Shown: positions 11,268-21,694, numbered from the stretch's first letter. The stretch: 46,078 bases of DNA from Aeromonas dhakensis (GCF_000820305.1 NZ_CDBH01000023.1:1-46078); one strand, 5' to 3'. A program made the numbers and translations. Notes: generated by a model not told the origin, from the letters alone.

Positions 11268-11307
11268 AAATCGTTTTTATTGGAGTGGAGGTGGTCGATT
11301 GACTGGC

Positions 11308-12510
11308 TCAGCGCCGGTAATGGCGTGCAATCAGGGCAATCAGGTGACGAGCCAGCGTCAGCTTATCGGCCAGGGGCAGAGGGGCTTGACCCCCTTGCCA
11401 GAACACGGTGAGGGCGTTGTCATCGGCGTTGAAGCCCTGGCCCGCACGGGATACGTCATTGGCGGCGATCATGTCCAGCCGCTTACGCTGCAGTTTGTCG
11501 AGGGCGTATTGTTCCACATCCACGGTTTCTGCGGCAAATCCGACGGTGAAGGGTTTATCTGACAAGGCCCCCACGGCGGCGATGATGTCGGGGTTTTTGA
11601 CCAGGGTCAGCTGCATCTGGTCGTTGTCGCCGGTCTTCTTGATCTTCTGCTCGGCCACCTGGGCGGGGCGGTAATCGGCGACGGCGGCGCAGCCGATGAA
11701 GAGGTCGCTCTCGCCGACCCGGCTCATGACCGCCTGATGCATCTGCTCGGCGCTCTCGACGTCGACGCGGGTGACGCCGGCCGGGGTGGCCAGTGCCACC
11801 GGGCCGCTCACCAGTGTCACCTCGGCACCCGCTTCACGGGCGGCGCGGGCGATGGCATAGCCCATCTTGCCGGAGCTGTGGTTGCTGATGTAGCGCACCG
11901 GATCGAGCGCTTCACGGGTCGGCCCTGCGGTCAGCAGCAGTCTGACGCCGGCTAGCAGCGGCTCGGCGGCGAGCTGCTGGCAGCAACGCTCTACCAGCTC
12001 GAGGGGATCCAGCATCCGGCCCGGGCCCACGTCACCGCACGCCTGGCTGCCGGAATCCGGCCCCCATAGCAGGATGCCGCGGCTGGCGAGGGTCTTGAGG
12101 TTGGCCTGAGTGGCGGCGTTGAGATACATCTGCTGGTTCATGGCCGGCGCCAGCGCCACCGGTGCCGGGGTGGCCAGGCAGAGGGTGGTGAGCAGCTCGT
12201 CGGCCATGCCGGCGGCCATGCGGGCCATCAGATTGGCGCTGGCGGGGGCGATCAGCACCAGATCGGCCCATTTGGCCAGCTCGATGTGGCCCATGCCCGC
12301 CTCGGCAGCGGGATCCAGCAGACTGTCGGCCACCGGGTGGCCGGAGACGGCCTGCAGGGTCAGCGGGGTGATGAACTCCTTGGCGGAGCGGGTCATCACC
12401 ACCCGTACCTCGGCGCCCTGATCTTTCAGGCGGCGTACCAGCTCGGCACTCTTGTAGGCGGCGATCCCGCCGCTGACACCCAACAGGATGCGTTTATCGG
12501 CCAATCTCAT
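11308..12510 (-). CDS. coaBC: Bifunctional phosphopantothenoylcysteine synthetase/decarboxylase CoaBC
   Basis: 400 aa carrying two steps of coenzyme A synthesis. The N-terminal FMN-dependent decarboxylase CoaC (about 1-190) has the [13 protein letters not shown] start and the substrate-clamp APAMNQQMY motif. The C-terminal CTP-dependent ligase CoaB (about 191-400) begins with [19 protein letters not shown]. It heads the coaBC-dut-slmA operon and is divergent from radC. CoaD, another enzyme of the same pathway, is encoded 4 kb away. Confidence 0.97.
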   Translation of the reverse strand: MRLADKRILLGVSGGIAAYKSAELVRRLKDQGAEVRVVMTRSAKEFITPLTLQAVSGHPVADSLLDPAAEAGMGHIELAKWADLVLIAPASANLMARMAAGMADELLTTLCLATPAPVALAPAMNQQMYLNAATQANLKTLASRGILLWGPDSGSQACGDVGPGRMLDPLELVERCCQQLAAEPLLAGVRLLLTAGPTREALDPVRYISNHSSGKMGYAIARAAREAGAEVTLVSGPVALATPAGVTRVDVESAEQMHQAVMSRVGESDLFIGCAAVADYRPAQVAEQKIKKTGDNDQMQLTLVKNPDIIAAVGALSDKPFTVGFAAETVDVEQYALDKLQRKRLDMIAANDVSRAGQGFNADDNALTVFWQGGQAPLPLADKLTLARHLIALIARHYRR

Positions 12511-12657
12511 CTGCTGTTTCTCTTCCGGCTCACTCTGACTGGTCGGCTAAGATACCACAGGCAGCAGTCGACGACAGAGGCTGACATGGGGGTCTTGTGG
12601 CCGGGCTCCCGTGATTTCTTTGCTATGTTTTCTCTCAATAGTACAAAGGAGAGACAA

Positions 12658-13332
12658 ATGAGCATCAAGGAGTGGCCAGAGGATGAACGACCCCGTGAGA
12701 AGCTGCTGCGTCACGGCCCGGGCGGCTTGTCCGATGCCGAGCTGCTGGCGATCTTCCTGCGCACCGGGGTCAGTGGCTTGAGTGCAGTCGATCTCTCCCG
12801 CAACCTGTTGAATCAGTTCGGATCGCTGCGCAATCTGCTGGGGGCGGACCGGCGTGCCTTCTGCGAGGCGCATGGCCTGGGCCCAGCCAAATATGCCCAG
12901 CTGCAGGCGGTGCTGGAGATGGGTAAACGCCATCTGGCGCAGCAGCTGCAACGGGGGGATGCGCTCACCTCGCCCCAGCTGACCCGGGACTATCTGCAGG
13001 CCCAGCTGCGGGATCGGCCGCGGGAGGTGTTTGCCCTGCTGCTGCTCGACAATCAGCATAGAGTGATTCAATTCGTTGAACTTTTTTACGGCACCCTCGA
13101 CTCGGCGAGCGTCTGGCCCAGAGAAATCGTGCAGATCGCACTCAAACATAATGCAGCCGCCGTGATTCTGGCGCATAATCACCCGTCCGGCGTCGCCGAG
13201 CCCAGTAGGGCCGACCGCCAGATCACGGATCGGATCACGGCAGCCCTGGCCCTGATCGATATCAGAGTGCTGGATCACTTGGTGATCGGTGATGGCATCA
13301 CGGTTTCTTTCGCCGAGCGCGGTTGGTTATGA
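12658..13332 (+). CDS. radC: RadC family JAMM-domain protein
   Basis: 224 aa. An N-terminal helix-hairpin-helix-like region (about 1-80, [12 protein letters not shown]) is followed by an MPN/JAMM metalloprotease-like domain carrying the HNHPSG metal-binding motif. The cellular role of RadC is unsettled; the old DNA-repair assignment in E. coli was due to another gene. The ATG at 12658 has an AAGGAGAG site just upstream and gives the usual MSIKEWP start. It lies between coaBC and rpmB as in enterics. Confidence 0.95.
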   Translation: MSIKEWPEDERPREKLLRHGPGGLSDAELLAIFLRTGVSGLSAVDLSRNLLNQFGSLRNLLGADRRAFCEAHGLGPAKYAQLQAVLEMGKRHLAQQLQRGDALTSPQLTRDYLQAQLRDRPREVFALLLLDNQHRVIQFVELFYGTLDSASVWPREIVQIALKHNAAAVILAHNHPSGVAEPSRADRQITDRITAALALIDIRVLDHLVIGDGITVSFAERGWL

Positions 13333-13354
13333 CTGTGCTCTGGCGCCGTATTAG

Positions 13355-13383
13355 TTGATCTTTGATCACGGATGCTGTATAAA
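13355..13383 (+). promoter_or_regulatory. Promoter of rpmB-rpmG
   Basis: TTGATC (13355-13360) and TATAAA (13378-13383) with a 17-base spacer, 86 bases before rpmB. A good sigma-70 promoter, as expected for ribosomal protein genes. Confidence 0.7.
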
Positions 13384-13468
13384 ATGCCGCCTTCTGTTTG
13401 CCCCGCAATCGAAGGCCAGCGGGGCAGATATTTGCTCGAGCAATGAAGTAAGATTTGGAGAGACTGAC

Positions 13469-13705
13469 ATGTCTAGAGTATGCCAAGTAACCGGCAAGCG
13501 CCCGGCAGTTGGTAACAACCGTTCGCACGCTAACAACGCTACCAAGCGTCGTTTCCTGCCGAACCTGCACACTCACCGTTTCTGGGTTGAGAGTGAAAAA
13601 CGCTTCGTAAGCCTGCGCGTATCCGCAAAAGGCATGCGTATCATCGACAAGCGTGGCGTTGAAGTGGTTCTGGCTGAACTGCGCGCCAGCGGTGTTAAGG
13701 TATAA
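13469..13705 (+). CDS. rpmB: 50S ribosomal protein L28
   Basis: 78 aa, the standard length, beginning [12 protein letters not shown]. It binds 23S rRNA in the large subunit. The ATG at 13469 is preferred over an in-frame ATG at 13355 because it gives the family start and follows a TTGGAGAG site. It is first in an operon with rpmG, 11 bases upstream of it. Codon use is strongly biased, as in highly expressed genes. Confidence 0.99.
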
Positions 13706-13716
13706 GGAATTAGATC

Positions 13717-13884
13717 ATGGCTAAAGGTATTCGCGAGAAGATTCGCCTGAACTCCAGCGCCGGTACTGGTCACTTCTATACCACTACCAAAAACAAGCGC
13801 ACCATGCCCGAAAAAATGGAAATCAAAAAGTTTGATCCCGTTGTTCGTCAGCATGTGATCTACAAGGAAGGCAAAATCAAGTAA
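13717..13884 (+). CDS. rpmG: 50S ribosomal protein L33
   Basis: 55 aa, a complete L33 ([18 protein letters not shown]... to ...YKEGKIK). It has no CxxC zinc pair, so it is the C-minus form typical of enterics. A TAAGGA site precedes the ATG. It is cotranscribed with rpmB, and a terminator follows within 25 bases. Confidence 0.99.
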   Translation: MAKGIREKIRLNSSAGTGHFYTTTKNKRTMPEKMEIKKFDPVVRQHVIYKEGKIK

Positions 13885-13904
13885 TTACTTGATGCTGCAT
13901 TCCC

Positions 13905-13933
13905 AAAAACCCGGCCCTGTGCCGGGTTTTTTT
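13905..13933 (+). terminator. Terminator of rpmB-rpmG
   Basis: A 9-bp stem (13907-13915 with 13921-13929) with a 5-base loop, ending in a T run. Confidence 0.88.
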
Positions 13934-13977
13934 ATGGCTGGAATTCAGTACACTGCCGGTTCGAAGGGAGGCTTGCC

Positions 13978-14433
13978 ATGTTCAAATTGAGCCGCAGAGG
14001 CTGGAACAACGTGATCATTGTGGTGGTGCTGATCGTGATCACCCTGTTGCACCGGCTGGAGATCGCCCAGCAGGAAAACAGCTCCAAGCGGGCGCGTCCG
14101 CTGTTGCCGGAGAGCGCCGTGGTGCTCACCTGGCAGGGGCCGAGCTGGCAGATAGAGCGCATCGGGCAGGGCTGGCGCAGCGGGCCGGATCTGGGGCTCA
14201 GCAGTGCCCAGCTGGCGGCGCACATCGAGGCCTGGCAGGGCTGGTTGCTGCCGCCCGGCGAAGCCGTGCGCGGCAATCCGGTTACCCTCAAGATCTGGGT
14301 CGCTGGCCAGAGCGACCCCATCGAGGTGGGGCTCTATCAGGATGACGGCAAGTTTGCCGCCCTGCTGCCCCCCTCGACCTGGCTCAGCCTGAGCCAGGAG
14401 CAGTATCGCAGCCTGCTGCGTCCCGCTCCCTAA
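13978..14433 (+). CDS. Membrane-anchored protein of unknown function, 151 aa
   Basis: One N-terminal transmembrane helix (about residues 11-27, VIIVVVLIVITLL) follows a short basic segment, and the remaining 120 residues are predicted periplasmic. The soluble part is rich in Trp, Leu and Gln and has no motif I recognise. An AGGGAGG site precedes the ATG. It lies between rpmG and mutM and ends 30 bases before mutM, so it may share a transcript with that repair gene. Confidence 0.8.
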   Translation: MFKLSRRGWNNVIIVVVLIVITLLHRLEIAQQENSSKRARPLLPESAVVLTWQGPSWQIERIGQGWRSGPDLGLSSAQLAAHIEAWQGWLLPPGEAVRGNPVTLKIWVAGQSDPIEVGLYQDDGKFAALLPPSTWLSLSQEQYRSLLRPAP

Positions 14434-14463
14434 CCCATTTTTCAGCGTCAGCACGAGGATCCC

Positions 14464-15276
14464 ATGCCTGAATTACCGGAAGTCGAAGTCAGCCGCCAGG
14501 GCATATCGCCCTGGCTTACCGGCATCAAGGTCACTAGGGTGGTGGTGCGGGACGGCCGTCTGCGCTGGCCGGTGCCGGGGGAGATCCAGGAGCTGGTGGA
14601 CCTCACCATCCACCGGGTCAGCCGCCGCGCCAAGTACCTGCTGCTGGAGACCGACTTCGGTACCGCCATCCTCCATCTGGGCATGTCGGGCAGCCTGCGG
14701 GTGCTGGACATCGGCACCCCGGCCGAGAAGCACGATCACGTGGATATCGAGCTCGAGAACGGCAAGCTGCTGCGGCTCAACGATCCGCGCCGCTTCGGCG
14801 CCCTGCTGTGGACCCGCGAGCCGGCCGAGGCGCATGCGCTGCTGGCCAAGCTGGGGCCTGAGCCGCTCACCGACGCCTTCAACGCCGATTACCTGCGTGA
14901 GCGTGCCAAGGGGCGCAGCACTGCCATCAAAACCTTCCTGATGGACAATCAGGTGGTGGTCGGGGTAGGCAACATCTACGCCAACGAGGCGCTCTATGCC
15001 GCTGGCATTCATCCCAAGCGGGCGGCGGGCAACATCAGCGCCGAGCGGCTGGGCACCCTGGTAGGGGAGATAAAGCGGGTGCTGGCCGAGGCGATTCAGC
15101 AGGGCGGCACCACCCTCAAGGATTTCACCAGTGCGGATGGCAAACCGGGTTATTTCGTGCAGCAGTTGCAGGTGTACGGGCGGGGTGGCCAGCCCTGTTT
15201 TCACTGCCACACCCTGCTCAGCGAAATCCGGCTTGGGCAGCGCACGACCGTGTTCTGTTCCCACTGTCAGCGCTGA
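14464..15276 (+). CDS. mutM: Formamidopyrimidine-DNA glycosylase (Fpg/MutM)
   Basis: 270 aa. It removes 8-oxoguanine and formamidopyrimidines from DNA and nicks the strand. Catalytic Pro2 and Glu3 are in MPELPEVE. Lys57 is present in RRAKYLL. The helix-two-turn-helix region is [19 protein letters not shown]. The C-terminal zinc finger has the four cysteines (CFHC...CSHC). It belongs to the conserved rpmB-rpmG-mutM-coaD neighbourhood. Confidence 0.98.
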   Translation: MPELPEVEVSRQGISPWLTGIKVTRVVVRDGRLRWPVPGEIQELVDLTIHRVSRRAKYLLLETDFGTAILHLGMSGSLRVLDIGTPAEKHDHVDIELENGKLLRLNDPRRFGALLWTREPAEAHALLAKLGPEPLTDAFNADYLRERAKGRSTAIKTFLMDNQVVVGVGNIYANEALYAAGIHPKRAAGNISAERLGTLVGEIKRVLAEAIQQGGTTLKDFTSADGKPGYFVQQLQVYGRGGQPCFHCHTLLSEIRLGQRTTVFCSHCQR

Positions 15277-15391
15277 ATCGCGGTTTTTTCGGCCTGAAAC
15301 GGCCAAGTTGTAAGAGAGTATTTCCAGTCTGTTGAATATTTGCTCGCCCGTCACTACTATCTCGGCCGTTCAGGCGGTTTGAGACAATAAA

Positions 15392-16336
15392 ATGACAGCT
15401 AAATCAATAGACTGGGACCATTTGTCCCGGCAGGGGCACTATTGTGCCCAAAAAATGGCGCGCTTCCTCTATCCCGATGACAGCGCCCGCAAAACCTTCA
15501 ATCGCGCCAAGTTCGTGCTGCGCAGCCTGCTCTATCGGCAGCAGCTGAGCCGGGTGTTCGAGCTGTTCCAGGCCGAACCGCTCAAGGCCCTGCCTGCCCA
15601 CTATCCCGAGCTGCTCGACAAGCCGATGCGACCCTATCGCTTCGCCGGCTCCACCGCGACCGAGCGGGCCGAGATGCTGGAAAACCACTATCGGCTGATG
15701 CTGGCTCGCTACCCGGATCTGATCGACCCGCTCTATCTGGGGGATGGCATCGAGCTTGGCCGTTATCCCGAGAGCGGCTGCCGCATCGTGCTGCGCCACG
15801 ACGGCACCTTCCGCCGCGAGGCGGAGCTGGCCCTCTCCATCGTCGACCCGCAGGGCAAGCGGCTCTACAGCTGCGCCTTCTCGCTGGCCGGCACCCCCAA
15901 CCGTCTGGCGGTGGTGATCGGTTCGGTACAGGGCCCGGAGCCCTGCATCGAGCAGGCGCAGGACAAGGTGCGTGCGCTGACCAAGGAGGGCCACGGTCTA
16001 CGGCCCAAGTCGCTGGTGGTGATGCTGGTGATGCAGCTGGCCGAGGCGATGCAGGCCGAGCATATCTCGGCGGTGCGGATGAAGGCCCACATCTATCAGG
16101 CCCGGCGCTACAGCAAGAAGAAGAAGGCCTGTCTGCAGGCGGACTATGACGAGCTGTGGCAGGAGTTCGGCGCCACCGATCTGGACGCCAACTTCGTGCG
16201 GCTGCAGCCCGCCCAGCGCAAACCGCTGGAGGAGATCGCCTCCAAGAAGCGGGCCATGTACCGGCGCCGCTACGAGTGGCTCGACCAGCTGACCCTGGCA
16301 GGCCAGCAGCTGCTGGGCCCGCGTCTGGCGGGCTGA
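15392..16336 (+). CDS. VirK/YbjX family protein (DUF535)
   Basis: 314 aa resembling the VirK/YbjX (DUF535) family along its length: RFLYPDDSARKTFNRAKFVLRSLLY near the start, then LENHYRLM, and a central region ending with a basic stretch (ARRYSKKKKA). Family members are linked to virulence and resistance to antimicrobial peptides in Salmonella and Shigella, but the biochemical activity is unknown. There is no signal peptide or membrane helix. The ribosome site is weak (GAGACAA), which suggests modest expression. It is a single gene, convergent with coaD. Confidence 0.85.
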   Translation: MTAKSIDWDHLSRQGHYCAQKMARFLYPDDSARKTFNRAKFVLRSLLYRQQLSRVFELFQAEPLKALPAHYPELLDKPMRPYRFAGSTATERAEMLENHYRLMLARYPDLIDPLYLGDGIELGRYPESGCRIVLRHDGTFRREAELALSIVDPQGKRLYSCAFSLAGTPNRLAVVIGSVQGPEPCIEQAQDKVRALTKEGHGLRPKSLVVMLVMQLAEAMQAEHISAVRMKAHIYQARRYSKKKKACLQADYDELWQEFGATDLDANFVRLQPAQRKPLEEIASKKRAMYRRRYEWLDQLTLAGQQLLGPRLAG

Positions 16337-16352
16337 GGTTGGCATCAACGGC

Positions 16353-16382
16353 AAACAGGCTACCCTCGGGTAGCCTGTTTCG
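16353..16382. terminator. Bidirectional terminator between the DUF535 gene and coaD
   Basis: A 12-bp inverted repeat (16353-16364 with 16369-16380) flanked by an A-rich and a T-rich side, between convergent genes. Confidence 0.75.
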
Positions 16383-16385
16383 TTG

Positions 16386-16982
<597 letters not shown>

Positions 16983-17090
16983 TCAGCACCGACGGGCGTC
17001 TTCGCTTGAGAATAGCGATACATCAGGCAAGAATACCGCATCGCGCATCAAGCCTCCTTGCGTTGGTGACAGGGAGCAAAGGGATTTTTT

Positions 17091-18134
17091 ATGAAACGTA
17101 TTCTGGTAGTCCGCAATGACAAGATTGGTGACTTCATGCTGGCCTGGCCGAGTTTTGCCATGCTCAAGCGTTCCATGGAGTGTCATGTGACTGCCCTGGT
17201 TCCCGCCTACACGGCGCCGCTGGCCCGCCTCTGCCCCTGGATTGACGAGATCATCCTGGATCCGGGCTCACGGGCCGACAAGGAACAACAACGTGCCTTG
17301 CAGGCACGCATCAAGGCGGCCGCCTTCGATGCCTCCATCTGCCTCTTCTCCAACTCCCGCAACGCCATGCTGGTGTGGAAGGCGCACATTCCCTACCGGC
17401 TGGCGCCGGCCACCAAGCTGGCCCAGGTGCTCTACAACCAGCGCCTGATCCAGCGTCGCTCCCGCTCCCAGAAGCCGGAGTACGAATACAACCTGGATCT
17501 GGTGCGCCGTTTCCTTGCCGACCAGCAGGTGAGCGCGGTGGAGCCGCAGGGCCCCTACCTCAGATTCGATGCGAAGAGCCTGCAACAGGTGCGCGAGCAG
17601 GTTGCCGCCCGCCTGCGGCTCGATGCCAGTCGTCCCTGGCTGATGGTGCATGCCGGCAGCGGCGGCTCGGCCAACAACCTCTCCATCGAGCAGTACGCCC
17701 GCCTCATCATCAAGCTCAACCAGGCCTGTCCCGAGCTGCAGTGCATCCTGACGGCGGGGCCGGGGGAGGAGAAGATCGCCGAACAGCTGGCGGCCGAGCT
17801 GCTGGCCCACGGTGGCAACGGCTGGATCTACCGCTCCGAGGAGGGACTGCCCAAGTTCTGCCAGGTGATGGCCAACGCCGCCCTGTTCGTGGCGGGCAGC
17901 ACCGGGCCGCTGCACATCGCCGCGGCGCTGGATGTGCCCACCATCGGCTTCTTCCCGGCGCACCGCTCGGCGACGCCGCTGCGCTGGCGTCCGCTCAACA
18001 GCGAGGGGCGCCACCTGGCGTTCAGCCCGCCGGAAGACAGCGATCACCCGGAAGACATGAGCCAGCTCGATCCCAAGACCATGGCGGCGGCGATCGCCCG
18101 CTGGGCGCCGCCGTTCTGGCGCAGCGAGCAGTGA
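17091..18134 (+). CDS. Glycosyltransferase family 9 (heptosyltransferase-like), LPS core
   Basis: 347-aa GT-B enzyme of family 9. The start ILVVRNDKIGDFMLAWPSF resembles heptosyltransferases. The C-terminal donor-binding half shows VHAGSGGSANNLSIEQYARL and AGSTGPLHIAAALDVPTIGFFP. GT9 enzymes transfer ADP-heptose and related sugars to the LPS inner core at the cytoplasmic face of the inner membrane. It is a WaaC/WaaQ-like paralogue of the waaF product in the next kilobase. The exact donor and acceptor cannot be read from sequence. AGGGAG and AAAGGG sites lie upstream of the ATG. Confidence 0.85.
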   Translation: MKRILVVRNDKIGDFMLAWPSFAMLKRSMECHVTALVPAYTAPLARLCPWIDEIILDPGSRADKEQQRALQARIKAAAFDASICLFSNSRNAMLVWKAHIPYRLAPATKLAQVLYNQRLIQRRSRSQKPEYEYNLDLVRRFLADQQVSAVEPQGPYLRFDAKSLQQVREQVAARLRLDASRPWLMVHAGSGGSANNLSIEQYARLIIKLNQACPELQCILTAGPGEEKIAEQLAAELLAHGGNGWIYRSEEGLPKFCQVMANAALFVAGSTGPLHIAAALDVPTIGFFPAHRSATPLRWRPLNSEGRHLAFSPPEDSDHPEDMSQLDPKTMAAAIARWAPPFWRSEQ

Positions 18135-18153
18135 TAGCGGATAGCGTAAATGC

Positions 18154-18183
18154 AGACAGGGCCCTTCAAGGGCCCTGTCTCAT
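18154..18183 (+). terminator. Hairpin after the GT9 gene
   Basis: An 11-bp perfect stem (18154-18164 with 18170-18180) between the convergent GT9 and GT2 genes. The T run is weak on both sides, so terminator activity is less certain. Confidence 0.6.
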
Positions 18184-18222
18184 ATGGGGGGCTGCTCGCT
18201 GGCAGCGCCCGTCTGCGGCGGT

Positions 18223-19011
18223 TTACTTGTCAGCCTGGTCCGGTGTCTGGGGCTGCTGGCGGATCCAGAGGTCGGCGTACTTCACGAAGGTGGAGTGGGC
18301 CGACAGTATGGCCAGCAGGAGCCCCTGCTTGCCGTCGAGGAAGCCGGCCTTGAGCAGGTACATCTTGAGGAAACAGCCCAGCGCGTGCACCAGCCCCTGG
18401 CCGAGGGAGCCCTTCTTGCCGCGGGCGGTGCGCTGATCGGCCCAGGCGCGGGCATAGCCGGCGGATTTGACCAGGTAGTGCTCCAGATCCCGATAGGTGA
18501 AGTGGAGCAGGTCGCCGTGCAGGTTGACGATCTTCATGTTGGCGCGCACCTCCACCTTCTCGTGCACCAGCACCTCGTTGTAGCTGGTGAGATCCTTGGG
18601 ATAGAGGCGCAGCACCCGGTCCGGGTACCAGCCGCTGTGGCGGATGAAGCGGCCGAACACCCAGGAGAGGCGCGGGATCGAGTAGATGGTGTCGCTGGCC
18701 GGGTTGGCCATGACGGCGGCGATGGCGGCTTTCAGCTCGGGGGTGAGCCGCTCGTCCGCATCCAGCCACAGCACCCAGTCGGATTGCACGTGGGACTGGG
18801 CGAGCCGGCGCTGGCGGCCGAAGCCTGGCCACACCGGGTTGACGAAGAAGCGGGCGCCGAATTCGGCGGCGATGGCCGGGGTCTCGTCCTGGCTGCCGGA
18901 GTCCATGATGACGATCTCGTCGACCAGTCCGTCGAGGGAGGCGAGGCAGGGGCGCAGGTTTTCGGCTTCATTCTTGACGATAAGGACAGCCGCCAGAGTC
19001 GGTTTGTTCAC
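18223..19011 (-). CDS. Glycosyltransferase family 2, KdtX/WaaE type (LPS core glucosyltransferase)
   Basis: 262-aa GT-A enzyme. The N-terminal nucleotide-sugar fold starts [14 protein letters not shown], contains [12 protein letters not shown], and has a metal-binding DxD-like LDADERL near residue 85. The sequence is of the WaaE/KdtX type, which adds a beta-1,4-glucose to heptose I of the LPS inner core in Klebsiella and Serratia and is found beside waaA in many genomes. The start is GTG (19011) with a weak ribosome site. Divergent from waaF. The linkage made is inferred from the family. Confidence 0.85.
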   Translation of the reverse strand: MNKPTLAAVLIVKNEAENLRPCLASLDGLVDEIVIMDSGSQDETPAIAAEFGARFFVNPVWPGFGRQRRLAQSHVQSDWVLWLDADERLTPELKAAIAAVMANPASDTIYSIPRLSWVFGRFIRHSGWYPDRVLRLYPKDLTSYNEVLVHEKVEVRANMKIVNLHGDLLHFTYRDLEHYLVKSAGYARAWADQRTARGKKGSLGQGLVHALGCFLKMYLLKAGFLDGKQGLLLAILSAHSTFVKYADLWIRQQPQTPDQADK

Positions 19012-19252
19012 GGATTAAAGGCTCTTGTTGGCGCCCGACTGGCGGGCCATGCTCAAATTGGCGCCCATTCTAGCCTAAAACGGCAGGCGGAGCATGGTTC
19101 CGACGGCGGGATGAGTGTTGGGTCCAAATGGATTGTTTTTTGGCGCCAGGATGCATGGCAGCGGGATCTTCTGTTATTTCTCGGGCCATTCTTCGGGCAT
19201 AATCTCGGCCAGCAACGATTAACCGCAGGGCGTGGCCCTGGAGAAGTGCGAG

Positions 19253-20362
19253 ATGAAAATATTGGTGATCGGCCCCTCCTGGGTCGGCGACATGGTGATG
19301 TCCCAGAGCCTCTACAAGGCGATCAAGGCCAACCACCCAGACAGCGAGCTGCACGTGATGGCGCCCGCCTGGTGTGGTGCCCTGCTGGAGCGGATGCCGG
19401 AGGTGGACAAGGCCATCCCCATGCCGCTTGGCCACGGCGACTTCAAGCTGGGAGCCCGCCGTCGGCTCGGCAAGCAGCTGGCGGCCGAAAAGTACGATCA
19501 GGCCATCATCCAGCCCAACTCCATGAAGTCGGCGCTGATCCCCTGGTTTGCCCGCATCCCGGTGCGCACCGGCTGGAAAGGCGAGCACCGCTTCGGCCTG
19601 CTCAACGACATGCGCAGCAACAAGTCCGCCTTTCCGCTGATGGTTGAGGCCTACCTGGCACTGGCCTATCCCAAGGCGCAGATGAAGAGCCGGGCCGACA
19701 TCCCGACCATCCCCCAGCCGGCCCTCAACGTCGATCTCGTCAACCAGGAGAAGGCGCTGGCGCGGCTCGGGCTGGATCGCGCCCGTCCGGTGCTGGTGCT
19801 CTGCCCGGGGGCCGAGTTCGGCCCGGCCAAGCGCTGGCCGGAGGGCCACTACGCCGTGGTGGCGCAAAAGCACCTCGACGAGGGCTGGCAGGTGTGGATC
19901 TTCGGCTCCGGCAAGGACGCGGCAGTGGCCAATACCATCCGCGACCGGATCAATCCGCTGTCGCGCCCCAACTGCCACGTGCTGGCGGGCAAGACCAGCC
20001 TGTACGAGGCGATCGACCTGATGGCGCTGGCCGGGCGGGTGATCGCCAACGACTCCGGCCTGATGCACGTCGCCGCCGCCCTCAACCGGCCGCTGATCGG
20101 GGTCTATGGCTCCACCTCTCCGCTCTACACCCCACCGCTGGCGGACCGGGTCGAGATCGTCCACACCGACATAGAGTGCCGCCCCTGCTTCAAGCGCACC
20201 TGCAAGTTCGGTCACCTCAAGTGCCTGATCGAGCTGATGCCGGAGCAGGTCATCGAGGCCGGCCGCCGGCTGGAGTGCAGCGAGACGCCGGCCCCGCCGC
20301 TGGCGCCCGGCGAACCTCCCCGTTTTGTCGCCGAGCCGGGCAAGCGCGGGGAGCCGCACTAG
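19253..20362 (+). CDS. waaF: ADP-heptose:LPS heptosyltransferase II
   Basis: 369-aa GT9 enzyme that adds the second L,D-heptose to the LPS inner core. It begins MKILVIGPSWVGDMVMSQSL, the typical WaaF start, and has the donor-binding half LCPGAEFGPAKRWP and NDSGLMHVAAALNRP. The ATG at 19253 follows a GGAGAAG site. About 25 extra C-terminal residues rich in Pro, Gly and Glu make it longer than the E. coli protein (348 aa); this tail shows no motif. One base separates its stop from waaA, so the two are almost certainly translated together. Confidence 0.96.
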   Translation: MKILVIGPSWVGDMVMSQSLYKAIKANHPDSELHVMAPAWCGALLERMPEVDKAIPMPLGHGDFKLGARRRLGKQLAAEKYDQAIIQPNSMKSALIPWFARIPVRTGWKGEHRFGLLNDMRSNKSAFPLMVEAYLALAYPKAQMKSRADIPTIPQPALNVDLVNQEKALARLGLDRARPVLVLCPGAEFGPAKRWPEGHYAVVAQKHLDEGWQVWIFGSGKDAAVANTIRDRINPLSRPNCHVLAGKTSLYEAIDLMALAGRVIANDSGLMHVAAALNRPLIGVYGSTSPLYTPPLADRVEIVHTDIECRPCFKRTCKFGHLKCLIELMPEQVIEAGRRLECSETPAPPLAPGEPPRFVAEPGKRGEPH

Positions 20363-20363
20363 C

Positions 20364-21629
20364 ATGGGCTATCGGCTGCTCTACAACCTGCTGATCCACC
20401 TGGGGTTGCCGCTGGCGTTGCTGGCGCTCTACAAGCCGAAGAAGGGCAAGCCCGGCTTTGGCAAGCGCTGGGCCGAGCACCTGGGGCTAACACCCGCCAC
20501 CGGGCAGGAGGCGCCGCTCTGGATCCATGCGGTGAGCGTGGGGGAGACGCTGGCCATCAGCCCCCTCATCCGCGCCCTCAAGGCTGAGCGGCCCTTCTTG
20601 CCGATCCTGCTCACCACCACCACCCGTACCGGCGCCGAGCAGGCTGCCAGGCTGGGGGATCTGGTGGAGCACCGCTATGCGCCCCTGGATTATCCCTGGG
20701 CCGTCTCGGCGTTTCTGAACACCTTCAAGCCCCGTGCCCTCTGGGTGATGGAGACCGAGCTGTGGCCGAACTGGCTGGCGGCCTGCGAGGCGCGCCACCT
20801 GCCGGTGACCATCATCAATGCCCGCCTCTCGGAGCGATCCTGCCGGCGTTACGCCCGTTTTCAGGGTGCCTTCGATGCCCTCAGCCGGCCGCTGACCCAC
20901 CTGCTCTGCCAGCACCAGGACGACGCGGATCGCTTCCATCGGCTGGGGTTGGGGCGTGAGCGGCTGGCGGTGACCGGCTCCATCAAGTTCGACATCCAGC
21001 TCGATGAGCAGGTACAGACCAAAGGTCGTGCCCTGCGCCAGCTGCTGGGGGCGGAGCGGCCGGTCTGGATTGCCGCCAGCACCCATCAGGGGGAAGACGA
21101 GCAGGTGCTGGCCGCCTTCGATCGGGTGCTTGCGGCGCAGCCGTCGGCCCTGCTGATCCTGGTGCCGCGCCACCCCGAGCGGTTCGAGCGGGTGGCAGCG
21201 CTGTGCGCCCCCTACGGCTGCGTGCGGCGCACGGCGGGCAGTGCGGTGGGCGAGCGCGACAAGGTCTACCTGGGGGATACCATGGGCGAGCTGCCGCTGA
21301 TGCTGGCGGCGGCCGACGTGGCCTTCGTCGGCGGCAGCCTGGTCAAGGTGGGCGGCCACAACCTGCTGGAGCCGGCGGCGCTCGGCAAACCCTGTCTGAG
21401 CGGCCCCGCCTACTTCAACTTCAGCGACATCACCCGCCAGCTGGTGGCCCAGGGTGGCGCCGCCGTGGTGGCCGATGCCGCCGAGCTGGGGGAGCAGGTG
21501 AGCGCGCTGCTGGCCGACGAGAGCCGGCGCCGGGAGATGGGCGAGCAGGCCCGCGCCGTGGTGCTGCGCAACCAGGGGGCGCTGGCACGCACCCTGTCTC
21601 ACTGCCTCACCAGCCTGGAGAACGACTGA
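20364..21629 (+). CDS. waaA: 3-deoxy-D-manno-octulosonic acid (Kdo) transferase
   Basis: 421-aa GT30 enzyme that attaches Kdo to lipid IVA, the essential first step of LPS core assembly. An N-terminal hydrophobic anchor (about residues 5-23) precedes HAVSVGETLA with the catalytic Glu61. Further signatures are TTTTRTGAEQA, the VMETELWPN segment and the donor site GGSLVKVGGHNLLEPAALGKP. It starts 2 bases after the waaF stop, ending the operon at a strong terminator. Confidence 0.97.
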   Translation: MGYRLLYNLLIHLGLPLALLALYKPKKGKPGFGKRWAEHLGLTPATGQEAPLWIHAVSVGETLAISPLIRALKAERPFLPILLTTTTRTGAEQAARLGDLVEHRYAPLDYPWAVSAFLNTFKPRALWVMETELWPNWLAACEARHLPVTIINARLSERSCRRYARFQGAFDALSRPLTHLLCQHQDDADRFHRLGLGRERLAVTGSIKFDIQLDEQVQTKGRALRQLLGAERPVWIAASTHQGEDEQVLAAFDRVLAAQPSALLILVPRHPERFERVAALCAPYGCVRRTAGSAVGERDKVYLGDTMGELPLMLAAADVAFVGGSLVKVGGHNLLEPAALGKPCLSGPAYFNFSDITRQLVAQGGAAVVADAAELGEQVSALLADESRRREMGEQARAVVLRNQGALARTLSHCLTSLEND

Positions 21630-21647
21630 GTCGGGAGTCGAGGGCAT

Positions 21648-21679
21648 AAAAAAACGGAGCGCTTCGCGCTCCGTTTTTC
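21648..21679. terminator. Bidirectional terminator between waaA and the PTS operon
   Basis: A GC stem (21654-21661 with 21667-21674) extended by A:T pairs on both sides. It lies between convergent waaA and the PTS IIC gene. Confidence 0.87.
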
Positions 21680-21694
21680 ATTTCAGAGACCGGC

